The notes below the pieces were generated by a model. The model was not told the DNA's origin and made no database searches. It was given only the letters and a program-made list of their open reading frames with translations. Shown piece by piece: positions 42,348 through 50,318 of a stretch of 64,000 nt of DNA; within the stretch, counting starts at the first letter, position 1, and each line of letters opens with the position of its first letter. The translations under genes were made by a program, and so were the position numbers. This DNA comes from a virus. The stretch is from positions 62,001-126,000 of IMG/VR virus record IMGVR_UViG_3300002835_000027. One strand, written 5' to 3'.

Positions 42348-42691
42348 TGGCAGTTAAAAAGAAAAAAACTAATGAAATTAGTGTAAGTGAATTTAAATCT
42401 TGGATTTCTGGTATTGAAGATATGCAAGAAGATGGTTGGGTTCCGAATAAAGTTCAATGGGATAAAATTAAATCTAAAATTAATCTATTATCCGAATCAG
42501 TCGATGCAGAGCCGTCAGAAATTAACGAACCTCAAAAATATTATCAGCCTGCACCTCAAATGCCATGGCCCCAACCGCCACAATTTCAGCAACAGCCTTG
42601 GTTACCTCAAGCTCCTGGCAGTTACGGTAATCCACCCAGTTTGGATGACGATATAACATATTCTGATGGTTCAAAACCTGCATTTTTATGA
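42347..42691 (+). CDS. Hypothetical protein with Pro/Gln-rich tail
   Basis: 114 aa. A basic start (MAVKKKKTNE) is followed by a small folded unit with WISGIEDMQEDGWVPNKVQWDKIKSKI, then a Pro/Gln/Trp-rich low-complexity tail. Coupled at both ends (TAATG before, ATGA after). SD TAGGGG lies upstream. Function unknown; the layout (short domain plus Pro-rich tail) resembles the 97-aa protein at 43443 and the 109-aa protein at 1415. Confidence 0.65.
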   Translation: MAVKKKKTNEISVSEFKSWISGIEDMQEDGWVPNKVQWDKIKSKINLLSESVDAEPSEINEPQKYYQPAPQMPWPQPPQFQQQPWLPQAPGSYGNPPSLDDDITYSDGSKPAFL

Positions 42692-43215
42692 TCGAATTAA
42701 AAGATCGAATTTTATGGTATGATGGTTCTATTAGTATAGATCCGAAAGATATACAGAAATATATTCGAGTAAAAAATTTATTTGTTACTCAATTAACAGA
42801 CGATATTAAACAATATAATAAAAATGTGGTTGATTCCGATCGTATAGTTATTAAGCAAGGGTTAAATGATTTCGATACGAAATGGAATATTCCTGATTTA
42901 TATTTTAATATTGATGTTTTTGATTATATTACGAATAAATTTTTAATGATTTGTGATGATGAGCGATATTCAGATAGTGAAGTGATTTTTAGATTTAAAC
43001 GAATTAAAACTGAATATTCAATCTTTAATAAATTAGGATTAAATGATTTACTGCGGACATTGATTTATATTATTGATAAATTTAAACAAAATAATATAGT
43101 TTGGGGTGTCGGTAGAGGCAGTAGCGTAAGTAGTTATATTTTATATCTAATGGAAGTTCATGATATAGATAGTATAACTTACGATTTAGATTTTTCAGAA
43201 TTTTTAGGGGGTTAA
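42688..43215 (+). CDS. Fragment-like protein related to DNA polymerase III alpha palm
   Basis: 175 aa. Residues 139-173 (WGVGRGSSVSSYILYL...DIDSITYDLDFSEFL) match the start of the bacterial Pol III alpha catalytic region (GPGRGSAAGS...DIDPLEYDLLFERFL). The catalytic Asp residues and everything after are absent, since Pol III alpha is around 1,100 aa. It cannot be a polymerase on its own. Length and intact frame suggest a maintained small protein rather than decay. Overlaps the previous gene by ATGA. Confidence 0.6.
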   Translation: MIELKDRILWYDGSISIDPKDIQKYIRVKNLFVTQLTDDIKQYNKNVVDSDRIVIKQGLNDFDTKWNIPDLYFNIDVFDYITNKFLMICDDERYSDSEVIFRFKRIKTEYSIFNKLGLNDLLRTLIYIIDKFKQNNIVWGVGRGSSVSSYILYLMEVHDIDSITYDLDFSEFLGG

Positions 43216-43216
43216 T

Positions 43217-43417
43217 ATGAGCTTTTCTATTCAAGATTTTTTATCTGCTCGCAAACGCGAAGACGAGAAAAAAAAAGAGCAAAATAGACGTAATACCGAT
43301 ACTTCAACTTCTAGTCTAACTGAATCAAGTAGTTCATTTGGTTTCGGTAATAGTTATGATGGCGGAAGCTATGATAGCGGAAGTTGTAGCAGCGACGGTG
43401 GAAGTTGTGGTGATTAA
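43217..43417 (+). CDS. Small Ser/Gly/Cys-rich protein
   Basis: 66 aa. A basic helical start (FLSARKREDEKKKEQNRR), then Ser/Thr-rich sequence ending in SCSSDGGSCGD with two spaced Cys. SD GGGGG lies 7 nt upstream. It starts one base after the previous stop. Function unknown. Confidence 0.55.
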   Translation: MSFSIQDFLSARKREDEKKKEQNRRNTDTSTSSLTESSSSFGFGNSYDGGSYDSGSCSSDGGSCGD

Positions 43418-43442
43418 ATTTATATAATAACGGAGTTTTAAA

Positions 43443-43736
43443 ATGGGAAAAGTAAGAAGCGCTTTAGGTCAAGTTGTAGATTTTGATTTAATGCAATTAA
43501 TGAATGATTTAAGTACGCCTAAATCAAATAAAAAGCCGTATACGCCGCCTGCAGCGGCTCCTATCGACGATATTCAAGTTATAGAAGAAATTCCGGCATC
43601 TACGTACTACCAACCAAATTTTATTAATGATGTCTCGCCATTAGCTGATAGAATTGATACTCCGGTAGCACAGCCATTACAAGTAGCAGAACCGTTAAAT
43701 TCGGCCCCACCAGTAACTAAATCTAAAAAAGGTTAA
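43443..43736 (+). CDS. Hypothetical protein with Pro/Ala-rich sequence
   Basis: 97 aa. An N-terminal helix (VDFDLMQLMNDLS) is followed by disordered Pro/Ala/Val-rich sequence and a basic end (TKSKKG). SD CGGAG lies 7 nt upstream. Two bases separate it from the gp31-like gene. Function unknown. Confidence 0.6.
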   Translation: MGKVRSALGQVVDFDLMQLMNDLSTPKSNKKPYTPPAAAPIDDIQVIEEIPASTYYQPNFINDVSPLADRIDTPVAQPLQVAEPLNSAPPVTKSKKG

Positions 43737-43738
43737 TT

Positions 43739-44023
43739 ATGTTAAAACCATTATACGATTCGATTATTTTTCAATTTGAAGATGAAACTGAAGGGTTGGG
43801 GTTTAATAATATTTCAGCTGGGGGTATTATTTTTAAATCGTACGACCACGATGCGTCATCCGATAGGTACGCTAAAGTATTATATATAGGCGATGATTGT
43901 CAATTCGTTAAGGTTGGTGATCGTATTTTGGTTGAACGTTTGCGCTGGACTGAAGGATTAAATTATGAAGGCCAGCGTTATTGGCGAACAACCGAAAAAG
44001 ATGTTATGTTTATATCAAAATAA
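43739..44023 (+). CDS. 31: GroES/gp31-like co-chaperonin
   Basis: 94 aa. Begins KPLYDSIIFQFEDE, contains the SAGGIIF mobile-loop end and VLYIGDD...VKVGDRILVERL, matching GroES strands, and ends with the DVMFISK strand. In T4, gp31 replaces GroES so that GroEL can fold gp23. Together with the phage DnaJ (27016-28035) it suggests strong chaperone demand for virion proteins. SD AAAAAAGG lies 5-7 nt upstream. Confidence 0.8.
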   Translation: MLKPLYDSIIFQFEDETEGLGFNNISAGGIIFKSYDHDASSDRYAKVLYIGDDCQFVKVGDRILVERLRWTEGLNYEGQRYWRTTEKDVMFISK

Positions 44024-44026
44024 TAC

Positions 44027-44055
44027 TTGATATCGTTGTACTATTATATTATAAT
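44027..44055 (+). promoter_or_regulatory. Sigma70-like promoter before 44084
   Basis: TTGATA, 17-nt spacer, TATAAT (44050-44055). Confidence 0.75.
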
Positions 44056-44083
44056 ATAATAAATTAAACTTAGGAAAAATATT

Positions 44084-44419
44084 ATGACTACTATTGAAAA
44101 TAACTTAAATTTATCAGATACAGTACCGACTCAAGTTGGTGATACTTTAGTTTTAAATCCAACTATTTTGCCGGATATTAAAAAATCAACCCAATTAGTT
44201 TTACAACGCGTTGAATCTACTGTAAAGTGTAATCGATATAATCGTAAAAAATTAGCGTATGGTATTATCGGTGATATGATGCAGTTTAATAATAAACGTC
44301 GAGTTATTGTCGCTAGATTAATGTGTGAATTAGGTGTAAATAGTAACTACGCTAACGTTTTAATCCAACAATATCGTACATTAAATGGTTTAGTTGAATC
44401 GAGGGCTGATTATGTATAA
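44084..44419 (+). CDS. Hypothetical protein, possible DNA-binding
   Basis: 111 aa. The C-terminal half (RKKLAYGIIGDMMQF...VIVARLMCELGVNSNYANVLIQQYR) is helical and basic and could be a winged-helix or similar DNA-binding unit. No family recognised. It has its own promoter, with SD AGGA 9 nt upstream. A small regulator is a guess. Confidence 0.6.
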   Translation: MTTIENNLNLSDTVPTQVGDTLVLNPTILPDIKKSTQLVLQRVESTVKCNRYNRKKLAYGIIGDMMQFNNKRRVIVARLMCELGVNSNYANVLIQQYRTLNGLVESRADYV

Positions 44420-44531
44420 TTATCGTATAATTTATCGGCCGAGATTAAATGGTAATTGGAGCTTATTAAATAATCCGACTTTAGGATTTCCTGATCAAAT
44501 TTCAGTTAAGATTAACTATAGAATAGTATAA
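44412..44531 (+). CDS. Small ORF, 39 aa
   Basis: ATG at 44412 overlapping the end of the previous gene, stop TAA at 44529-44531, just before a terminator. Basic and Tyr/Asn-rich (MYNYRIIYRPRLNGNW). Its placement and end at the terminator support it as a coupled small gene. Confidence 0.45.
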   Translation: MYNYRIIYRPRLNGNWSLLNNPTLGFPDQISVKINYRIV

Positions 44532-44534
44532 TAA

Positions 44535-44562
44535 AAAAGCCCATTATATAATGGGCTTTTAT
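44535..44562. terminator. Bidirectional terminator between convergent genes
   Basis: Stem AAAAGCCCATTA / TAATGGGCTTTT with T-runs on both strands; serves 44531 (+) and the fibre-like gene ending at 44576 (-). Confidence 0.85.
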
Positions 44563-44575
44563 TTTGCCTTTATTT

Positions 44576-46660
44576 TTACGCCAATACTTCTAAAGTAACA
44601 GCAAAAGAATAATATGTCGGTTTAACGTCATCTGGTGTAAATGCAGCAACATCAGCCAATATCGGATTACTTATAGCAAAATCAGTTGATGGTGTATATG
44701 TATCTGCTGCAAAATATTGCAATTTAGTATTAATGTACAATACCGCATCTTTTAAAACTACACTTGAAAATGTAGGAGATGGGAAGCAGGTTGTATCAGA
44801 ATTAATGATATTTGCACCGAAGGCTTTGAATGAATATGTAAAACCATCTAGCAAATCGTTAACCGCGAACGGTAATGAAGAATTAACTAAAATGCCGTTT
44901 AATACCGTATGTTTAATTGGTACAGTAACACCACCATTATTATATAAGGCTGGTGTAACATGGAAAGTATGGCGGCTAACCTTATCATTATATTCGATTA
45001 CTAATGATACTTTAAATAATTTTTTAAAATTAGCTGCAGATATAGTTACATTAGATGAAGTTCCATCTACATTGTATTTTTTAGTTGCAGATGCGGTATT
45101 TTCTACAGTATATAAATCACCAACACCATCTACTTTAAAATCAAAGACGTATTGATTATGCGATAATAAATCTTTTATATCTTTTTTAGTTGCGATTTCT
45201 AAATTAACATTATGATCATTAAATGTCGCTGGTTTTGCACCATAATATAAAATTTCGTTGATATATTTTGGCGTTATATTAACTGGAGGAACTGCACTAG
45301 AAGTTAACGATAATTCTTCGTAGGCTACCATCGAATGCCAACCGCCATTAACATTATCATAAACGTTTACTGTACGATCAATCGAAGCATTATTTAATTT
45401 ACCAAAATAAACAGCCCCATCTTGACCAGCTAGCGGTAATTTATTATTTGTGGTATATATTTGAGCATTTAAATTAACTGCAGCTCCGTTACTAATTACA
45501 AATAAACTATTAGAATCAGTTACTATATTATTATTACCGTAGTATAACGTTCCGTTGCTTTCTGACGCTAATGTAATACTACTTTTTACTGGATTTATAT
45601 ATAACGCATTCCAAGAATTATCATCGTATAATAAATTTAAAACATTAGTTGATTTATTATACCGTAATTTTGTTGCGATATAAGTCGATCCGGCAGTCGT
45701 ATATTGAATTAATGAATCAGTATATTGTTTATTAATAATATCATAATTATTAGTCGGTATTTGGTCTACTTGTAATTTATTACCCGGAGTATAAACTGCA
45801 ACTTTTACTGGGTTTGCAATATCATTAGCCGTAAATTTTAAAACATTATTTTCTGTAAATAATTGGTTAGTAAATGTAGTATTAGGTCTAGAGCCGATTA
45901 CTGGATTGGTAGCCGAGGCATTAGTCGCCATACTACCACCAATATACGACCAAATAGGCGAACCGCCAGCATCAACATTAAAACCAGAACAAATATATAA
46001 ACCAATACCACTTACTGGATTGGAACTATAAAATAATTGACCTAATGTGGGATTAGCTGGTTTAGCTGAACCATTCTGAATAGCATTAACTGGCTGCCAA
46101 TATTTAACTAATGATACATCAGATAATATTAACATATAACTTGTATTTGTATCGGTATCGTACCAAATATCACCGACTGTATGATCTGCAGTAGATGGTT
46201 TAACGTTACTAGCAGTTAATTTACCATCGACATATGATTTTGTTGCGTATGCGGTTAATGTATCGTTAGTTACAGTCGAGGTATTAACTAAAGCCCATTG
46301 GGAACCTGAAGCAATCGATATTAAGCTTTGATTTAATTGGTAATCAGTGCGGCGTGTTGGATCTGCTATCGCGATATCATAATTCGCGGACGAAATTGCA
46401 GCAGTTGTATGTTTAGTTTTACATACCAATAAACGATTTCCATCAAACCATAATTGGCCGGCGACTGGATTTCTCGGTTCATATATTGAATTAAAATTTT
46501 CTAATAATCTGACTAAATTAGTCCAAAAACCAGTACCGTAACCTCTATATTGCTTCCCGAATAATTGCAATGAGGTTGTTTCATCTAAAGAGTCTGGGGC
46601 TATATTAATCGTCGTTGGTGTATCTCCACCATAATTGATAATGTAATTTGTATCGGCCAT
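44576..46660 (-). CDS. Large fibre-like virion protein with the GQLWFD module
   Basis: 694 aa. The N-terminal domain has the pattern ETTSLQLFGKQYRGYG...LVRLLENFNS...NPVAGQLWFDGNRL, shared with the six proteins at 49377-55130. The rest is Asn/Thr/Ser-rich beta sequence with repeated LGQLFY- and KQYTDS-like elements typical of phage fibres. A TATAAATA late motif lies 28 nt before the ATG. It is probably a tail- or head-fibre component exposed on the virion; the exact structure is not evident. Isolated from its paralogues by the phosphoesterase and NADAR genes. Confidence 0.7.
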   Translation of the reverse strand: MADTNYIINYGGDTPTTINIAPDSLDETTSLQLFGKQYRGYGTGFWTNLVRLLENFNSIYEPRNPVAGQLWFDGNRLLVCKTKHTTAAISSANYDIAIADPTRRTDYQLNQSLISIASGSQWALVNTSTVTNDTLTAYATKSYVDGKLTASNVKPSTADHTVGDIWYDTDTNTSYMLILSDVSLVKYWQPVNAIQNGSAKPANPTLGQLFYSSNPVSGIGLYICSGFNVDAGGSPIWSYIGGSMATNASATNPVIGSRPNTTFTNQLFTENNVLKFTANDIANPVKVAVYTPGNKLQVDQIPTNNYDIINKQYTDSLIQYTTAGSTYIATKLRYNKSTNVLNLLYDDNSWNALYINPVKSSITLASESNGTLYYGNNNIVTDSNSLFVISNGAAVNLNAQIYTTNNKLPLAGQDGAVYFGKLNNASIDRTVNVYDNVNGGWHSMVAYEELSLTSSAVPPVNITPKYINEILYYGAKPATFNDHNVNLEIATKKDIKDLLSHNQYVFDFKVDGVGDLYTVENTASATKKYNVDGTSSNVTISAANFKKLFKVSLVIEYNDKVSRHTFHVTPALYNNGGVTVPIKHTVLNGILVNSSLPFAVNDLLDGFTYSFKAFGANIINSDTTCFPSPTFSSVVLKDAVLYINTKLQYFAADTYTPSTDFAISNPILADVAAFTPDDVKPTYYSFAVTLEVLA

Positions 46661-46688
46661 GTTAGATTTTCCGTGGGAATAAATAACA

Positions 46689-46696
46689 TATTTATA
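46689..46696 (-). promoter_or_regulatory. Late promoter TATAAATA for the large fibre-like gene
   Basis: Exact T4 late consensus TATAAATA on the minus strand, 28 nt before the ATG at 46660. Confidence 0.7.
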
Positions 46697-46725
46697 AACA
46701 TAAAAACCACAAATTACTTTATTAA

Positions 46726-47520
46726 TTAAATATCAAACGTCTGCAAATCAAATCGCTTATAACATGATTCTGATGGATATCCTCTAGTATTAGATCTAAT
46801 TTTGCAATTATCTAAATCAAATTGATCACATCCATGTAAATGCCCATGTATCCAATATTGAATACTTCGATTATCTAGAATAAATTCTTCTAAACTAGAG
46901 CAATATAAACCATTCATAATAAATGAACCTTTGTATCGGGCATCTATCGTTTCGAATGTTGGACTATGATGAGTTACTACTACTACTGGATCTTCGGATT
47001 GATAAGACGTAAAAAAATCAGTAATAAATTGAATAAATTGTTGATGTAATGAATACCAATAATCTACATTGAATGGCTCGTGATTTTCAGTAATATAATG
47101 AAAATCGTTTAATAAACCGGCTGCTCGATATTTAGTCGATGGGTCGTTTTTATTTAAATCAGTCCACATAGTACCACCAATAAAAGTAACTCTGTCTAAT
47201 TTTACAATTTCATTTTCTAAAATATGCAAATTCGAATAACACTTAAATGCTTGTTTTAATTCGGGTAGATCAGTAATATCAGCTCCGTAATATTCATGAT
47301 TACCCATTACCCAAATAACATGTTTATATAAATTAGTTACTTGATCGATAAATTTTAGAAATCGAGATATATTTCCGAATTTTACTGATTCGATATCGGT
47401 TTTTAAACGCGATATAGGCATTATATCGCCGGCTAAAATTAAAACATCCGCATTATCTACGTTATGAATTTCATAATCCGAAAATTCTAAATGCAAATCA
47501 GAACAGTATGTTACTTTCAT
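46726..47520 (-). CDS. Calcineurin-like metallophosphoesterase
   Basis: 264 aa. Metal-ligand motifs in order: SDLHLEF, AGDI, GNHEYY, THHSP and GHLHG. It should hydrolyse phosphodiesters or phosphomonoesters; the substrate is unknown. A second copy of the family lies at 60331-61074, with the same ending (NxxCKIRxNxRxYP), so the two are paralogues. AAGG lies about 10 nt upstream. Confidence 0.88.
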   Translation of the reverse strand: MKVTYCSDLHLEFSDYEIHNVDNADVLILAGDIMPISRLKTDIESVKFGNISRFLKFIDQVTNLYKHVIWVMGNHEYYGADITDLPELKQAFKCYSNLHILENEIVKLDRVTFIGGTMWTDLNKNDPSTKYRAAGLLNDFHYITENHEPFNVDYWYSLHQQFIQFITDFFTSYQSEDPVVVVTHHSPTFETIDARYKGSFIMNGLYCSSLEEFILDNRSIQYWIHGHLHGCDQFDLDNCKIRSNTRGYPSESCYKRFDLQTFDI

Positions 47521-47536
47521 ATTATTTTAAACCTTA

Positions 47537-47701
47537 CTATGATGAATAAAGTACAGGATGATAATTATCCAATACGCGGTTGATGCCTCGTACCAATAAT
47601 ATTGTTAATACTAGCCATACTAATGGTATCAAGAAGAAGCTTGCAACTAATAATGCAACAATAACTACTATCAATGACATTAGCATATATAAAACGCCCA
47701 T
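47537..47701 (-). CDS. Small membrane protein, two hydrophobic segments
   Basis: 54 aa from the ATG at 47701, chosen over an in-frame ATG at 47725 because CGGAGT lies 8 nt before it and a TATAAATA late motif lies 30 nt before it. The product is nearly all hydrophobic (LMSLIVVIVALLVASFFLIPLVWLVLTILL) with a polar tail. A holin or envelope function is possible but unsupported. Confidence 0.6.
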   Translation of the reverse strand: MGVLYMLMSLIVVIVALLVASFFLIPLVWLVLTILLVRGINRVLDNYHPVLYSS

Positions 47702-47731
47702 TTTTAAATACTCCGTATAAAACAAAATAGT

Positions 47732-47739
47732 TATTTATA
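47732..47739 (-). promoter_or_regulatory. Late promoter TATAAATA for the small membrane protein
   Basis: Exact TATAAATA on the minus strand. It lies only 6 nt before the ATG at 47725 but 30 nt before 47701, which supports the later start. Confidence 0.6.
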
Positions 47740-47823
47740 TTATAAACCGTTATTATCGCAGATTATAATAGTAGTTAATATTATAGCGCCGCATAGGTAT
47801 ATAAATTGCATCGAATCTAACAT

Positions 47824-48420
47824 TTAACCTCCGAATATATCAATTTGCCCTAGTTTTCTATCTTTCGCTAGCAAACACGCATCGGTCGTAATAATCTTAT
47901 TTAATAATTTAAAATTTGTGATATTAACTTCAGGCGGACCATTTAATATATCCATCTCATCGCGAATATTCATCCACAATTTACCTAAAATATTATCACC
48001 AATTAATAAACCATTACGTTCAACCGTACCCCATAATTGATCTTTATGTGATTTTTCGACTATATCGCGATTACCAACCTCATTTAAAATACGTTTAATA
48101 AAAACGCTATTTTGATAAAATTTTAATCGCAAACAAAAATCCATTACTTCGACTCGAACATCATGCCAATCATCTCGAGTATATAATTTTCTATATTTTT
48201 TACTGGTCATTTTACTAGCCATACCAGAATGCCCTTTTAATATCTCGGCTTGGTAATCAGGGAAATCTGGGAATCTACATGCTTGATATAACGCTTCGGT
48301 ATTTTTAATTTTAACGCCGCCGATAGTTACGCCATAATCATTCGACATATTAGATAACTCACCCCATTTTTCTTTTACTTTATTAAAAACGCAAGCTTCA
48401 GTTATAATATATTGGTCCAT
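47824..48420 (-). CDS. NADAR-domain protein (YbiA-like; possible ADP-ribosyl-DNA glycohydrolase)
   Basis: 198 aa. Matches the NADAR/YbiA pattern: WGELSNMS, NTEALYQACRF, KMTSKKYRKL...DWHDVRVEVM, LRLKFYQN, and the end KDQLWG...NGLLIGDNILGKLWM. NADAR proteins cleave N-glycosidic bonds, and some remove ADP-ribose from guanine in DNA, countering DarT-like toxins. In a phage this suggests counter-defence; that is inference from recent work on the family. A sigma70-like promoter lies directly upstream, so it is probably an early gene. Confidence 0.82.
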   Translation of the reverse strand: MDQYIITEACVFNKVKEKWGELSNMSNDYGVTIGGVKIKNTEALYQACRFPDFPDYQAEILKGHSGMASKMTSKKYRKLYTRDDWHDVRVEVMDFCLRLKFYQNSVFIKRILNEVGNRDIVEKSHKDQLWGTVERNGLLIGDNILGKLWMNIRDEMDILNGPPEVNITNFKLLNKIITTDACLLAKDRKLGQIDIFGG

Positions 48421-48450
48421 ATTTATCTCTCGATCTGATTGAAAAATAGT

Positions 48451-48479
48451 ATTATATCATAAAAGTAATACTAAGTCAA
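48451..48479 (-). promoter_or_regulatory. Sigma70-like promoter for the NADAR gene
   Basis: Minus strand TTGACT (48479-48474), 17-nt spacer, TATAAT (48456-48451). Confidence 0.75.
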
Positions 48480-48525
48480 TAATATGAGTTAAATACTTCT
48501 TTTTATATTATAATTATTAATTTTT

Positions 48526-49185
48526 ATGCAATATACTCATAATCCAATAGATATCCCAGATCTCGAAACTTCTTATAAAAACGGCTTGCGTTATTATCAT
48601 TGTGGTGATAACAAATACCCATCCATTACTTCGGTATTAGGATCGGAGCCAAAACCATATCTAATTGAATGGAGAAATCGAATCGGTAATTCAGCCGCAG
48701 ATAAAGAAATGCAGCGTTGTGCGACTAGAGGTACTAATGTACATGCCTTAGCCGAACTATATTTAAATAATATGGAAATAGATAAATCGAAATATGAAAA
48801 ATCCGATATTGTAATGTTTAATAAATTAAAAGTTGGATTAGCTAAAATTGATAATATATTAGCTCAGGAATGCGCGTTACATAGTGATTTTTTAGAAGTA
48901 GCCGGTAGATGCGATGTCGTAGCTCATTATAATAATAAACTATCAATTATTGATTTTAAAACCTCGAATGGAGTTAAAACCGAAGAACAGGTTTTCGATT
49001 ATTTTTTACAAGAGACGTTTTATATGATGGCGTTATTGGAACAAACTGGAATTGAAGCTGAGCAGATTGTTACTATTATATCAGTAGAAAAACAATTAGC
49101 GCCTCAGATTTTTATTAAAAGTCCGAAGCCTTATATTAAGCCATTAATGCATAGAATAGATAAATTTTATAAACGGGAATATTAA
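48526..49185 (+). CDS. PD-(D/E)XK (RecB/Cas4-like) nuclease
   Basis: 219 aa. A helical N-terminal part has RGTNVHALAELYL, followed by the active-site strands VAGRCDVVAHYNNKLSIIDFKTS, with Asp in GRCD and DFK as the D-ExK pair, and a QxxxY-like segment (LQETFYMMAL). This is the layout of PDDEXK_1/RecB-type exonucleases found in many phages. Role in DNA degradation or end processing. No SD; a TATAAT lies 12 nt upstream of the ATG with a poor -35. Confidence 0.78.
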   Translation: MQYTHNPIDIPDLETSYKNGLRYYHCGDNKYPSITSVLGSEPKPYLIEWRNRIGNSAADKEMQRCATRGTNVHALAELYLNNMEIDKSKYEKSDIVMFNKLKVGLAKIDNILAQECALHSDFLEVAGRCDVVAHYNNKLSIIDFKTSNGVKTEEQVFDYFLQETFYMMALLEQTGIEAEQIVTIISVEKQLAPQIFIKSPKPYIKPLMHRIDKFYKREY

Positions 49186-49322
49186 TCGTTTTGGCTATTT
49201 AGATATTCTATTATTAACTCTATAGCCAATAATAAACCGGCACCATACCCAAAAGCATAAGTTGTTTTATGATTTAAAGTTTTATTATATTCGTCTTGTA
49301 ATCGTAATAAAATATCTTGCAT
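49182..49322 (-). CDS. Small protein with one membrane segment, 46 aa
   Basis: ATG at 49322, stop TAA at 49184-49182. A charged helix is followed by a hydrophobic segment (YAFGYGAGLLLAIELIIEYL). SD GGAG lies 8-11 nt upstream. Its stop overlaps that of the convergent nuclease gene. Function unknown. Confidence 0.55.
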   Translation of the reverse strand: MQDILLRLQDEYNKTLNHKTTYAFGYGAGLLLAIELIIEYLNSQND

Positions 49323-49376
49323 ATATTATCTCCTGCTGCGAAATATATTATATAATTCAAAACAATAAAAATCAAG

Positions 49377-50309
49377 TTATGCTTTAATGCCGGTCAAGGT
49401 AAATGATATTTTTTCAATTGCTGTTGTCGTAGTTCTAGTAATAGTAAATTTAGTATCCGGTTCTACTGTGCAATAAGTATCACTAAAAGTAGTTCCGATA
49501 CTAGAGCAAGTTACGTAATAATTTCCCGATAATGCATTAGGTACTGTAATTTGACAAGATGCAATACCAATTGGTAAATTAATTGAACCAGTAACTAAAA
49601 CTGTAGTTACTGAACTGCTACGTGATTCAGTATAAGTAATTCCATTATTAATAGCACCAGCCGAGTCAATTATAACTTCAGTCATATTATGAGTAATAGT
49701 TAGTTTTATATTATCGTCTACATATTTTTTCGTAGAGGCGTAAGATGAGTCAATTGTATTATCTGGTAATATTATTGCCCCATTTTTCGCACCGCCGACC
49801 AATTTAAGAAAATTACTTAATTCTGGGGGAGCCTCATTTCCACAATCGCATAATTTATTAAGAACATATTGTTTATTTGCTAATGATAGGTTATTGCTGG
49901 TACTCGTTATATTATTCAATAAAAGATGATCGATGACTCTATCATCCGATTTATTAAGCAAAATATAATTTTGTAATTTAGTTTTTAATATTGCTTCGGT
50001 AACATAATTTGTAACATTCGGCGATTCTACATTACTAATAGCAACCCAATCAGTTCCAGTATATAATTTTAATTGATCATAAAATGAATCAAACCATAAT
50101 TGGCCTTCAATTAGTTGATCGCCGTATCCGGGCGGATATTCGCCGCAAAAATTTTCGCACAGGTGCAATAAATTAGTATTTAAATAACTACCCCAATCAA
50201 TTCTATCACGTCCGAATAATGTTAACGATGTATCATTATTTAAGGTATTCGCTAATACAGTAATCGGTTTTTTTGTATTATTCGTAAAATCAATAATATA
50301 GTCAGACAT
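49377..50309 (-). CDS. Fibre-like virion protein, paralogue B (type E/B)
   Basis: 310 aa. N-terminal module NNDTSLTLFGRDRIDWGSYL...GYGDQLIEGQLWFDS. A Cys-rich CDCG in the middle and TKKYVDD repeats follow, then a Ser/Thr-rich beta C-terminal domain. Its closest relative in the window is the gene at 52214, which shares GYxxQ(L/V)LEGQLWFDS, NYVTxxIL and a Cys-x-Cys. Last gene of a six-gene tandem array. SD AAGGAA lies 7-9 nt upstream. Probably a tail or head fibre subunit. Confidence 0.7.
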   Translation of the reverse strand: MSDYIIDFTNNTKKPITVLANTLNNDTSLTLFGRDRIDWGSYLNTNLLHLCENFCGEYPPGYGDQLIEGQLWFDSFYDQLKLYTGTDWVAISNVESPNVTNYVTEAILKTKLQNYILLNKSDDRVIDHLLLNNITSTSNNLSLANKQYVLNKLCDCGNEAPPELSNFLKLVGGAKNGAIILPDNTIDSSYASTKKYVDDNIKLTITHNMTEVIIDSAGAINNGITYTESRSSSVTTVLVTGSINLPIGIASCQITVPNALSGNYYVTCSSIGTTFSDTYCTVEPDTKFTITRTTTTAIEKISFTLTGIKA

Positions 50310-50318
50310 ATATTTCCT

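Noticed and set aside
44733-45155. 140-aa open frame on the plus strand inside the large fibre-like gene
   Set aside because: Antisense to a clear coding frame, no SD, and a composition typical of a shadow frame.
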